This document shows, in pieces, positions 34,922-43,627 of a stretch of DNA of 64,000 bases. Each line of letters starts with the position of its first letter. Within the stretch, counting starts at the first letter, position 1. The notes below the pieces were generated by a model. That model worked only from the letters and a program-made list of their open reading frames with translations. It did not search any database and was not told where the DNA came from. Origin of the DNA: JAXJSP01 sp036310005 (GTDB lineage Bacteria; Bacillota; Clostridia; Oscillospirales; Acutalibacteraceae); the NCBI GenBank assembly GCA_036310005.1, contig JAXJSP010000006.1, positions 13,744-77,743 of the forward strand, read 5' to 3'. A program made the position numbers and the translations under genes.

Positions 34922-36262
34922 TTATTTGCCGAGTCTTGCTTCAAGTTCTGATTTCATATCTTCGTAACCCGGTTTACCGAGAAGTGCGAACATATTTTTC
35001 TTATAACTTTCAACGCCCGGTTGATTAAACGGATTTACGCCGAGCATATAACCTGAAACAGCGCATGCTTTTTCAAAGAAGTATATAAGTTCTCCTAAGT
35101 TGTATTCGTCCATTTTATCAAGTTCGAGTACGAAGTTAGGAACACCTCCGTCGGTATGGGCAAGTATGGTTCCCTCAAAAGCCTTTTTATTTACAAAACT
35201 CATACTCTTGCCCGCTAAGAAGTTAAGTCCGTCACCGTCATCTTCTGCAAGTTCGATAGTAACATCGTCTCCTGCATCTTTAAACTGCATAACGGTCTCA
35301 AACATAATTCTTGAGCCTTCCTGAATAAACTGTCCGAGCGAGTGCAAATCGGTTGAAAAAGTAACAGAGCACGGGAAAATTCCCTTATTGTCTTTACCCT
35401 CCGACTCACCGAAAAGTTGTTTATACCACTCTGACATCATAGCAAATCTCGGTTCGTAACTTACAAGAAGTTCAACGAGTTTTCCTTTTCTGTATAAAAT
35501 ATTTCTGTATGCCGCATATCTGTAACAGTCGTTTTCGGCTAAGTCGCACTTTTTATACAATTCTCTTGCGTGTTGTGCCCCTTGCATAAGCGCGTCAATA
35601 TCGGCACCGCTGACAGCAATAGGCAAAAGTCCTACTGCGGTAAGAACAGAGTATCTGCCGCCGACATCATCGGGTACTACAAAACTTTCATAACCTTCTG
35701 CGTCTGCTAATTCTTTTAATGTTCCTCTTGCTTTATCTGTTGTACAGTAAATTCTTGATCTTGCTTCCTCTTTACCGTATTTTTCTTCAAGATATTTTCT
35801 GAATACTCTGAATGCGATTGCAGGCTCGGTAGTTGTACCTGATTTAGAAATAACATTTACTGATACTCTTTTACCCTCGCACATATCCAACACATCTTTT
35901 AATTCACTGCCGCTGATTGAGTTGCCTACAAAATAAATATTAGGTGTGTTTTTAGCCTTATCGTTATAATAATTCGAACCTAAAAATTCAATTGCGGCTC
36001 TTGCTCCCAAATAGGAGCCGCCTATACCGATTACGATGAACACATCGGTATCCGAAATGATTTTTTCTGCTGCTTTTTTAATGCGGGCAAACTCTTTTTT
36101 ATCATAGTTTTCCGGTAAATCAAGCCAGCCTAAAAAGTCGTTGCCAAGCCCGCTTGCTTTATGTAAAGTATCGTGAGCGGCTTTTACCTGGGCTTCGATG
36201 CCTACCAATTCATCGTCGCTGAAAAACTGCTTTGCGTACTTATCAATAAATTTTACTGCCAT
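34922..36262 (-). CDS. pgi: Glucose-6-phosphate isomerase
   Basis: 446 residues, the short bacterial form. Motifs: VIGIGGSYLGARAAIEFLG, ISKSGTTTEPAIAFR (phosphate loop), GGRYSVLTAVGLLP, SLGQFIQEG and the C-terminal NPFNQPGVESYKKNMF with the base-acting Lys/His region. Starts behind CGGAGG. It links glucose-1-phosphate derived from glgP and galactose breakdown to glycolysis. Confidence 0.96.
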   Translation of the reverse strand: MAVKFIDKYAKQFFSDDELVGIEAQVKAAHDTLHKASGLGNDFLGWLDLPENYDKKEFARIKKAAEKIISDTDVFIVIGIGGSYLGARAAIEFLGSNYYNDKAKNTPNIYFVGNSISGSELKDVLDMCEGKRVSVNVISKSGTTTEPAIAFRVFRKYLEEKYGKEEARSRIYCTTDKARGTLKELADAEGYESFVVPDDVGGRYSVLTAVGLLPIAVSGADIDALMQGAQHARELYKKCDLAENDCYRYAAYRNILYRKGKLVELLVSYEPRFAMMSEWYKQLFGESEGKDNKGIFPCSVTFSTDLHSLGQFIQEGSRIMFETVMQFKDAGDDVTIELAEDDGDGLNFLAGKSMSFVNKKAFEGTILAHTDGGVPNFVLELDKMDEYNLGELIYFFEKACAVSGYMLGVNPFNQPGVESYKKNMFALLGKPGYEDMKSELEARLGK

Positions 36263-36293
36263 GGTTTTCCTCCGTTTTTAATTTATCAATTAT

Positions 36294-36322
36294 ATATTAC
36301 TATATTTTTTATTATTTTTCAA
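36294..36322 (-). promoter_or_regulatory. Promoter of pgi
   Basis: On minus TTGAAA (36322-36317), 17 bases, TAATAT (36299-36294), 32 bases before the ATG at 36262. Confidence 0.55.
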
Positions 36323-36340
36323 TAACCGTAAGCAATATTT

Positions 36341-37666
36341 TTATCTTCTTTTTCTTCTTGACTTATTTCTTCCGTTAAATACGAACACAAAAATTATAAA
36401 TCCGATAATAAGTGTTGCTAAAATAACAACCATATATCCGTTAAAGAATATTTTTTGAATAAAGTCCCAGATAAGCAAGGTGAATGAACGGTCAACGGAA
36501 TTTGCCGCAACTAAATTAACTTCGCCTACAATCTGGTCGGCATAAATAACGGTTGCGGTTCCGTAAACTTCGCCTGCTATTACAGGAGCGATAAAATAAC
36601 CCGTTGAGTCTTGATTATAATTATCATAATTTAAAGTTGTTTCAAATATAAGCGAGGACTCGTCGGCATTAATGGGTACTAAGGCGGACACGGTATTTTG
36701 TGCTACCAAAGAAAACTCATCAACATCCCAAGAGAGTTTAACCTTTGCCGAAGATATCGCCTCTCCCTCATTTACAAGAATTTTATATTCAAATGAGAAA
36801 AATGCCCATTTAAAAAGCGAGACCGTATCCGAATACTCGGGCCTTGATGTTGCACCTGTATCGGTGACAGCGTCGGTATCACAGCCTGTTACTATACAAA
36901 GATAATTTGCACCGTCTTTACTTGCAATACACACTAAACATCTGCCGGCTTCATCGCTGACTCCTGTTTTTCCCGCGACTGCATATTTATAATAATAACC
37001 GGAATACCTTGAAAGCAGAAGATTGGTAGTAACTACCTCTCTTGCAACGGTAAGGTTTGTAGCAGCCATAGAATAACTGTCGGTAGAAGAAATTTCAAGC
37101 AAATACTCATCTGCAAAAAACACATCCGAGAGTATGCACAAGTCTTCAATTGTAGTATAGTTATTTTCATCGTGCTTACCGTTGACAACAGAAAAGTGAG
37201 TATTTTTCATACCGAGTTGTTTTGCGGTATCGTTCATCATTTTAACAAACGCTTTTTCGCTGCCTGCGACATAGTCAGCCAAAACCGAAGCGGCATCATT
37301 ATAAGAGCCGATTAATGTTAAATACATTAAGTCTTCCAAAGTTACAATTTCGCCTTGTTTTAAATATGCAACCAAAAGTCCGGAACCGTAAAAAGAATCT
37401 ATTATTTCATTTTTACAGACAACAGAGACCTGAAAATCGGTCATTTGCTGTTTTGCGACATAAGCGGTCATCATCATTGTAATTGATGCGGGATAAATTT
37501 TGTCCTGTATACCGTTTGAGTCAATGACATCGCCTGTATCGGTATTTTTTAAAATATATTTTTTTGCATTAACTTTGAATGTAGGCGTATATGCCGATGC
37601 ACTAAAAGCGGGCATAACAGAAATTAATAATATCAAAATGCTTAAAACAATGGCAGTTTTTTTCAT
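36341..37666 (-). CDS. D-alanyl-D-alanine carboxypeptidase homologue (S11) lacking the catalytic lysine
   Basis: 441 residues. Residues 1-25 are a signal peptide ending SASA. Residues 30-290 are the S11 penicillin-binding domain. The SxxK box reads S61-I-T-M64 in IYPASITMMMTA, so the catalytic lysine is methionine. The second box S121-Y-N123 and the third K233-T-G235 are kept. A beta domain (~300-395) and a C-terminal membrane helix (~405-430) with a basic tail anchor it outside the cell. S11 enzymes trim the fifth residue of peptidoglycan stem peptides; without the lysine this copy is probably inactive or altered and may bind wall peptides instead. Confidence 0.85.
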   Translation of the reverse strand: MKKTAIVLSILILLISVMPAFSASAYTPTFKVNAKKYILKNTDTGDVIDSNGIQDKIYPASITMMMTAYVAKQQMTDFQVSVVCKNEIIDSFYGSGLLVAYLKQGEIVTLEDLMYLTLIGSYNDAASVLADYVAGSEKAFVKMMNDTAKQLGMKNTHFSVVNGKHDENNYTTIEDLCILSDVFFADEYLLEISSTDSYSMAATNLTVAREVVTTNLLLSRYSGYYYKYAVAGKTGVSDEAGRCLVCIASKDGANYLCIVTGCDTDAVTDTGATSRPEYSDTVSLFKWAFFSFEYKILVNEGEAISSAKVKLSWDVDEFSLVAQNTVSALVPINADESSLIFETTLNYDNYNQDSTGYFIAPVIAGEVYGTATVIYADQIVGEVNLVAANSVDRSFTLLIWDFIQKIFFNGYMVVILATLIIGFIIFVFVFNGRNKSRRKRR

Positions 37667-37769
37667 TGAAATATCTCCAAAAATATTGTAATATAATTAT
37701 AGTTTAACTCATTATAACAGATAAAAGTAAAAATTAAAAGACTTTTTACATTTTACGGAGGTTTTTGAT

Positions 37770-38522
37770 TTGATTTATATAACCGGAGATATGCATGGTG
37801 AGGAAGAAAGGCTGTATGACAAACAGTTCAGAAAATTAAAAGCCGGTGATACGCTGATAATTTGCGGTGACTTCGGTTTTATTTGGGATAACAGCGATGA
37901 AGAAAAAAAACTGCTTGAATATTTGGGAAGCAGAAAATACAATGTTTGTTTTTTAGACGGTACTCACGAAAATTTCAATTTGCTCAATACATATAAACAA
38001 ACTGTCTGGAAAGGCGGAATGGTGCATAGAATTACCGGTAATTTGTTTCACTTATGCAGAGGACAGATTTTCAGAATTGAAAAACTTAAAATCTTAACCT
38101 TCGGCGGTGGCGAGAGTGAAGATAAAGAAATGCGCATTGAGGGTGAAAGTTGGTTCAGAGAGGAAATGCCGACACACCAGCAGATGGCCGAGGCGATTGA
38201 AAACATTGAATACAGAATGGAAGATGTTGATTTGATTCTGACACACGAACCGCCCATGCTTATAAAAAGCGCTATGCTTATGAAAATGAACAAGCCCGAC
38301 AGAGTAAACAAGTTAAACGGTTTTTTAGAGGAAGTTAACCGTTGTTGCGGTTATAAGCATTGGTATTTCGGCTCTATGCATACAGACAGGAATATAACAC
38401 AACGACACACAGCGGTGTTTGAAAAGTTCTGGCCCGTAAACGCAGAAAAATTAAAAGACATACCTTCTACCGTAACAATAGAAAAAAGCAACGAAGATAA
38501 AAAAGAATTGGTTACAAAATAA
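37770..38522 (+). CDS. Calcineurin-like metallophosphoesterase
   Basis: 250 residues from a TTG start behind ACGGAGG (spacer 8). The metal-binding blocks are in order: TGDMHGE, CGDFGFIWD, LDGTHENF (a GTHE variant of GNHE), and LTHEPP; a later WYFGSMHTD supplies the last His. Cytoplasmic, substrate unknown. It stands alone, between the carboxypeptidase homologue and a converging glycosyltransferase. Confidence 0.85.
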   Translation: MIYITGDMHGEEERLYDKQFRKLKAGDTLIICGDFGFIWDNSDEEKKLLEYLGSRKYNVCFLDGTHENFNLLNTYKQTVWKGGMVHRITGNLFHLCRGQIFRIEKLKILTFGGGESEDKEMRIEGESWFREEMPTHQQMAEAIENIEYRMEDVDLILTHEPPMLIKSAMLMKMNKPDRVNKLNGFLEEVNRCCGYKHWYFGSMHTDRNITQRHTAVFEKFWPVNAEKLKDIPSTVTIEKSNEDKKELVTK

Positions 38523-38550
38523 CAGGCGGCAACAAGCCGCCTGTTATTAT
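38520..38550. terminator. Shared terminator formed by two gene ends
   Basis: TAACAGGCGGC (38520-38530), AACAA, GCCGCCTGTTA (38536-38546), then ATTTAT. The phosphoesterase stop TAA is the first base-paired triplet and the converging glycosyltransferase stop begins at 38547. Confidence 0.85.
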
Positions 38551-39668
38551 TTATATAACTGTAATACTCTGTCGGCGAAATCTTTGCCGGTACAACTGAA
38601 TTTAAGCAAACTGTCGTTGCATTTTAAGTCTACACTTTTTAAAACGCTTTGCTCAAATGACAAGGCATCAGAGTAAAAATATCCGTTCTCCCCTTCTTCG
38701 ACGACTCCTTTAAGACATTCTTTATCGGTTGCTATGACGGGGATGCCGCAAACTAATGCTTCATAGTAAGTCATTCCTTGTGTTTCACTCATTGAAGAAC
38801 TTGCAAAAACATCTGCAAGTCTTAAATAATTCGGGACTTCTTTATGCGGAATATTTACACAAAATACAACTTTATCTGAAATTTTGAGAGCTGACGCTTT
38901 AATTTTCAAGTGATTTAATGCCGGTCCTAAACCGCATATCAACAATACATATTCTTTGTGTTTTTTACAAAACGTTGCAAAATACTCAAGCAATTCATCA
39001 ATATTTTTTTCGTTAGATAATCTGCCGAGTGAAATTATTACTTTTTTATCTTTTAAGCACAGTCTGTGTTTCAAACTAACAACTTTTTCGTCATCGACAT
39101 CATCCATAGAAACACTTATTCCGCAAGGAATAACACTAACTTCTTTTTCGCTTGGAACAATTGCGCTTTCATACAAGAACTTTTTAGTTTTATATGACGG
39201 GACAATTAATTTATCGGGCTTTGAAAAAGACGAACGCAAAAACATCGGTATCAGATTATTAGTAAACGGTTTTACCTTTGTCAAGGGGCCGACATAGTAG
39301 CGGTAATCGGTATGAAACGTATGTATCCATTTCGGTTTTTTCGGGCAATTTTTAATTATCCTGTTAATCATAAAATAAGTTGAAAATTCGCAGTTAGTAT
39401 GAATTACATCAGGATTCCATTCAATAATTTCTTTAAATGCCCTGCCACGATGTCTTAAAGTCCATCGTACGCCGGGATAAAACCTTGTCGGAATTGAGCC
39501 TATTCTGTAAGCGATATCATCTTCATTTTCCGTTCTTATTGATTCATTCAATGTTAAAAATCTGACATCGTGTCCCATTTCTTTAAAATGCTTTGCAAGA
39601 GTATTTACGGACACAGAAACACCGTTTAAAGATTCCGGCTTAACATCATGAACTAATAATATCTTCAT
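38547..39668 (-). CDS. GT4 family glycosyltransferase
   Basis: 373 residues of the GT-B fold. N-terminal ILLVHDVKPESLNGVSVSVNTLAKHF, HTFHTDYRYYVGP and a C-terminal block with SLGRLSNEKNIDELLEYF, SSMSETQGMTYYEALVCGIPVIA. The pattern is close to clostridial 1,2-diacylglycerol alpha-glucosyltransferases, so glycolipid synthesis is likely, though the acceptor is not certain. ATG 39668 follows CGGAGTG; a GTG nine bases upstream lies in that site. Confidence 0.85.
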   Translation of the reverse strand: MKILLVHDVKPESLNGVSVSVNTLAKHFKEMGHDVRFLTLNESIRTENEDDIAYRIGSIPTRFYPGVRWTLRHRGRAFKEIIEWNPDVIHTNCEFSTYFMINRIIKNCPKKPKWIHTFHTDYRYYVGPLTKVKPFTNNLIPMFLRSSFSKPDKLIVPSYKTKKFLYESAIVPSEKEVSVIPCGISVSMDDVDDEKVVSLKHRLCLKDKKVIISLGRLSNEKNIDELLEYFATFCKKHKEYVLLICGLGPALNHLKIKASALKISDKVVFCVNIPHKEVPNYLRLADVFASSSMSETQGMTYYEALVCGIPVIATDKECLKGVVEEGENGYFYSDALSFEQSVLKSVDLKCNDSLLKFSCTGKDFADRVLQLYK

Positions 39669-39759
39669 TTTTATCACTCCGTAAATATTGTAATTTTATT
39701 ATACAATAGTTTTTATTTTTTACAACTTTTTAAAACAAAAGAGATTGCTTTTGCTCCGT

Positions 39760-42498
39760 TTAGATTTTAACTGTCACTTTACTGCTGCCGCTTTTATCTT
39801 TTGTAACGATAATTTGTTTATCTATTTTTTGTTTTAAATCGGGCACATGGGATATTATGCCTATAAGCCTTTGGTTATCGGCTAAAGATGTAAGGGCATC
39901 TATGGCATTTTCCAAAGATTCCTCATCTAAAGAGCCGAAGCCCTCGTCGATAAACATAGTATCTAATTTGATACCTCCGCAAGACGACTGAATTTCATCG
40001 CTTAATCCCAACGCCAAAGACAAAGACGCTTTAAACGATTCACCGCCCGAGAGTGTTTTTACGCTTCTGAAAGAACCGTTATAGTGGTCAATAACATCAA
40101 GTTCGAGCCCGGTTTTGCTTTTTTGATTTTCTGACTGACTGCTTCTTACAAGTTCATATCTGCCATTACTCATTTTTAAAAACCGCAGATTTGCTCTGTG
40201 AATTATTTTATCGAAGTAATGAATCTGAATATAAGTTTCAAAAGTAATTTTTTCTTTTCCGTTTATAATACCGTTTGCTGTATCACATATACTTTTAAGC
40301 ATATTATATTCTTTTTCGATAACCACAAGGCTGTTTTTGATAATAAGCAATTCATCGGTGCAGTTTTTATTAATTTGTAGTGTTGTATACAAGCGAGTTT
40401 TAGTTTCATTAAGCAAAGTTTTTTTCGCGTTAAGTTCATTAATCTCGTTAACAACCGATTGTTCGTCAACATTCTCGTTGTTTATAAGTTGGCTGTTTAA
40501 AACGCTTATACGCTCTTTTAAACTGTTAATAACAATTATACAGTTGTTATATTGTTTTTCGAGATTATCAACTAAAGCCTTTGTTTGAGTCCTTTGCAAT
40601 TCAAACTCATTTTTATTTCTTACAAATTCTTCCTTGTTTTTAAAAGCAACATCTTTAAGTTTGTTATCAATTTGTTCTTTTATTGCTGTTCCTTTGGTTG
40701 AAATTGAAGAAATCTCTGCCGATAAAGTTACTTTTTTATTTTCGGCAACTTCTCTGTCCTGTTCGAGTTTCAGCAGCATTTTAGTTGCCTTTTGAGCATT
40801 TTGCAACCGATTTTTGTTCTCTATGATTTCATCATTCAAATAGTTAATTTCAGTTACAATTTCCTGTTCGCTTAAATCTTTAAGCAAAGACTGTTTATTA
40901 ATTATTTCATTTTTAACGGTAATACATTTTTGCTTAATAACCGCGCAGGTATTACTAACAGATGAGATTTCCTCTCTTTTTAACTCATATCTCTTTTTAA
41001 GTTCGTCAATCTCATTCTTATCGGGTATATCATCCGAATACTCTGCTAATTTAGGATGTTCAAGTGAACCGCATACGGGACACGGTTCTCCCTGTTGCAA
41101 TTTGCTTGCTAAAATACCTGCCTGAGCGCTTAAGAATTTGTTTTCTTTACTGACAAACTCGTTATTTAAGGCGATATTTTCTTTTTGCAGAGTTTCGTAT
41201 TTTTTCTGATAAAACTTCAACTGTTCGTTTAGTTTTATAAATTCATCATTTAATTTTTTAATTTCCTTTACGGTAACTAACTGTTCATCGTTTGTCTTTT
41301 TTTCTTTTTCGAGGTTAAACAGATTTATTTGTATTTCCTGAATTTTATCGGACAACTGTTTGTTTTGTTTAATTTGTTCATTAATATTTTCAATAGTACT
41401 GTTTAACCCGTTTAACTGCTCGGTTAAAGATTTATACTTAGTTAATAAAACTTTTCTCTGTTCTTCAAGGCTTTCATTTTCGTCAAAAATTTTTATTGTA
41501 TTATCGCAGTTTATAATTTGGACTGCTAATTCTTCGAGTTTCAATTTCAGGCTCGGAATGTTATCGTACTCTTTTTTTACAAAAACGAATTTTTGCTCAT
41601 TAGACTTTAAATCGTTTTCACAAATTTCAAGTTCAGATTTAACAGATTTATAAATCTTAACTTTTCCCAAGACCTCATTTTTAGACTGGATGAGTTTATC
41701 CAACCGTGCAAACTCTTTATTAATCTTATTATACTTATCTTCATATTCGTTGCAGATATTATTGATTAACTCTATAACATCTTCAATTATACCGATACTG
41801 TCCGAATTTCTGTATTTATTTAATCGGTCATAATAAACTATATCTTCGTCGCAAACAACATTATCAAGATTATGACTGACTTTTAAATACATTTGTTCTA
41901 TGTACCGTTTTGTTTCATAAGTTTGTTCTTTGATTTTATCCTGAAATTTCACATAGTTATTAGTATTAAAAATCTCTCTGAAAATCTGGCTTCTTTCTTC
42001 TGTTTTTGAGTTTAAAAGTTTCATAAAATCGCCCTGTGCTATCATGGCAATTTGCGTGAACTGATTTTTATCAATACCGATTAACTCGGTTATTGCTTTT
42101 GTGACTTCTTTTGTTTTAGTAACAGGAGGTCTCCCGTCGCTAAAATACAGTTGGGCATCGGCTTTTTGAACAGTAATTCCGTCGCCTCTTAAAGCAGGTC
42201 TTATATATTCGGGATTTCTTCTAACTTTATACACTTTATCTCTGTACTCAAATTCCATTTCCACATAAGTCGGAACAGAAATATCGGCAAGTTTACTTCT
42301 TAACATATCGCTGCCTCTGAAACTGCCGCTTGCTTCACCGTACAGAGCATAAGTTATAGCATCAAAAAGCGTTGTTTTGCCCGAACCTGTATCTCCGGAA
42401 ATCAAATAAAGCCCGCCTTTTCCGAGCAAAGACAAGTCAAGTTCAGTTTTATTTGTATAAGGACCGAAAGCAGAAATTGTAAGTTTTAGCGGTCTCAT
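39760..42498 (-). CDS. sbcC: SbcC exonuclease subunit (Rad50-like)
   Basis: 912 residues. N-terminal ATPase half with ISGDTGSGKTTLFDAI (Walker A), long coiled coils from ~200 to 470 and ~510 to 720, between them the zinc hook PCPVCGSLEHP at ~470, and the C-terminal half with TLSGGESFKASLSLALGL (signature) and MFIDEGFGSLD (Walker B). Partner of SbcD in cutting hairpins and protein-blocked ends. The start overlaps sbcD by four bases. Confidence 0.96.
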   Translation of the reverse strand: MRPLKLTISAFGPYTNKTELDLSLLGKGGLYLISGDTGSGKTTLFDAITYALYGEASGSFRGSDMLRSKLADISVPTYVEMEFEYRDKVYKVRRNPEYIRPALRGDGITVQKADAQLYFSDGRPPVTKTKEVTKAITELIGIDKNQFTQIAMIAQGDFMKLLNSKTEERSQIFREIFNTNNYVKFQDKIKEQTYETKRYIEQMYLKVSHNLDNVVCDEDIVYYDRLNKYRNSDSIGIIEDVIELINNICNEYEDKYNKINKEFARLDKLIQSKNEVLGKVKIYKSVKSELEICENDLKSNEQKFVFVKKEYDNIPSLKLKLEELAVQIINCDNTIKIFDENESLEEQRKVLLTKYKSLTEQLNGLNSTIENINEQIKQNKQLSDKIQEIQINLFNLEKEKKTNDEQLVTVKEIKKLNDEFIKLNEQLKFYQKKYETLQKENIALNNEFVSKENKFLSAQAGILASKLQQGEPCPVCGSLEHPKLAEYSDDIPDKNEIDELKKRYELKREEISSVSNTCAVIKQKCITVKNEIINKQSLLKDLSEQEIVTEINYLNDEIIENKNRLQNAQKATKMLLKLEQDREVAENKKVTLSAEISSISTKGTAIKEQIDNKLKDVAFKNKEEFVRNKNEFELQRTQTKALVDNLEKQYNNCIIVINSLKERISVLNSQLINNENVDEQSVVNEINELNAKKTLLNETKTRLYTTLQINKNCTDELLIIKNSLVVIEKEYNMLKSICDTANGIINGKEKITFETYIQIHYFDKIIHRANLRFLKMSNGRYELVRSSQSENQKSKTGLELDVIDHYNGSFRSVKTLSGGESFKASLSLALGLSDEIQSSCGGIKLDTMFIDEGFGSLDEESLENAIDALTSLADNQRLIGIISHVPDLKQKIDKQIIVTKDKSGSSKVTVKI

Positions 42499-43616
42499 GC
42501 TTCATCCTCCCAAATGCCGGCGATTATATCGTTACACAGTTGTTTTTGTTTATCGCTTAACTGCTGATTATTTTGCAGCATATATAACTGTTCAAACATA
42601 TCAATCGGTTTTTTATCATCAACATCTTCAGATAAGTCAATAGTATTATTCTTTTTAGTTCTTTTATTATCATATCTGAGCGTTAAAATATTTTCATAAA
42701 TCACTCTTAATTTACCGATAGCATCAATAACATCTTCTTCATCGGTTAATACAACATGGATATAATCTTTTGTATCGGTATTTTCATAAAAACTTTTTGC
42801 AGACAGTTCAAGATAAGTTCCCCTGATTTCTCTCATATCGTGCAAAGGCTTTAATTTGACTAAACTTATATTTATATTGCCTTTTTCTTTAATATCGACA
42901 AGCGTAACAGATTTTTCCTGATTTACTTCTTTATCGGAATATTTTAAAGGCGAGCCGCTGTATCTTATATTTTTATTGCCGATATGATACGCTTTATGGA
43001 CATGGCCTAATGCGGTATAATCGAATTTTTCAAATACAGAGTAATCTACATTATCTATCCCGCCGAGATTTGTATCGTCTTGTTGAGTTACAAACTGATG
43101 TGCGAGTATAATATTTCTCTTTGAATAATCGGCGTCTAATTTATTTACTGCAAATCTTACAGCATCGGTATATGATGAAAATGTTTCATCTTTATATACA
43201 TTTTTTACATCGCTTGGTTTAATAAAAGGCAAAAGCCAGAAATTAAGTTCGCCGAACTCATCAGTTAATTTAATACTGTTAATTTTTCCGTTATAATTCG
43301 GTGAAATATATACTTTGCTTTTTTCGAGCAAGTCTGATGCAAAAGACAGTCTTTGAGCAGAGTCGTGGTTTCCGCTGACAATAAAAACATAAAGGTTTTT
43401 ATTTACAAGTCTTGTAAGGAATTTATTAAATAATTTAACCGCTTCTTCCGACGGAATTGACTTATCGAAAACATCTCCCGATATAATTATCCCTTGGCAA
43501 TTATTATCTGAAGAAATTTTAATTATTTGATTTAAAATATATTCCTGATCATCAATCATGGAAAAATCGTTTACTCTTTTTCCTAAATGCAAATCACCGA
43601 TATGCAACAATCTCAT
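42495..43616 (-). CDS. sbcD: SbcD exonuclease subunit (Mre11-like)
   Basis: 373 residues. Phosphoesterase blocks: LHIGDLHLGKRV, IISGDVFDKSIP, VSGNHDSAQRLSF, LAHQF and ALGHVHKA. The C-terminal ~110 residues are the capping and SbcC-contact region. Overlaps sbcC by four bases (ATGA) and follows ligA after 11 bases, forming a DNA repair unit. Confidence 0.96.
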   Translation of the reverse strand: MRLLHIGDLHLGKRVNDFSMIDDQEYILNQIIKISSDNNCQGIIISGDVFDKSIPSEEAVKLFNKFLTRLVNKNLYVFIVSGNHDSAQRLSFASDLLEKSKVYISPNYNGKINSIKLTDEFGELNFWLLPFIKPSDVKNVYKDETFSSYTDAVRFAVNKLDADYSKRNIILAHQFVTQQDDTNLGGIDNVDYSVFEKFDYTALGHVHKAYHIGNKNIRYSGSPLKYSDKEVNQEKSVTLVDIKEKGNINISLVKLKPLHDMREIRGTYLELSAKSFYENTDTKDYIHVVLTDEEDVIDAIGKLRVIYENILTLRYDNKRTKKNNTIDLSEDVDDKKPIDMFEQLYMLQNNQQLSDKQKQLCNDIIAGIWEDEA

Positions 43617-43627
43617 TTTATACTTCC

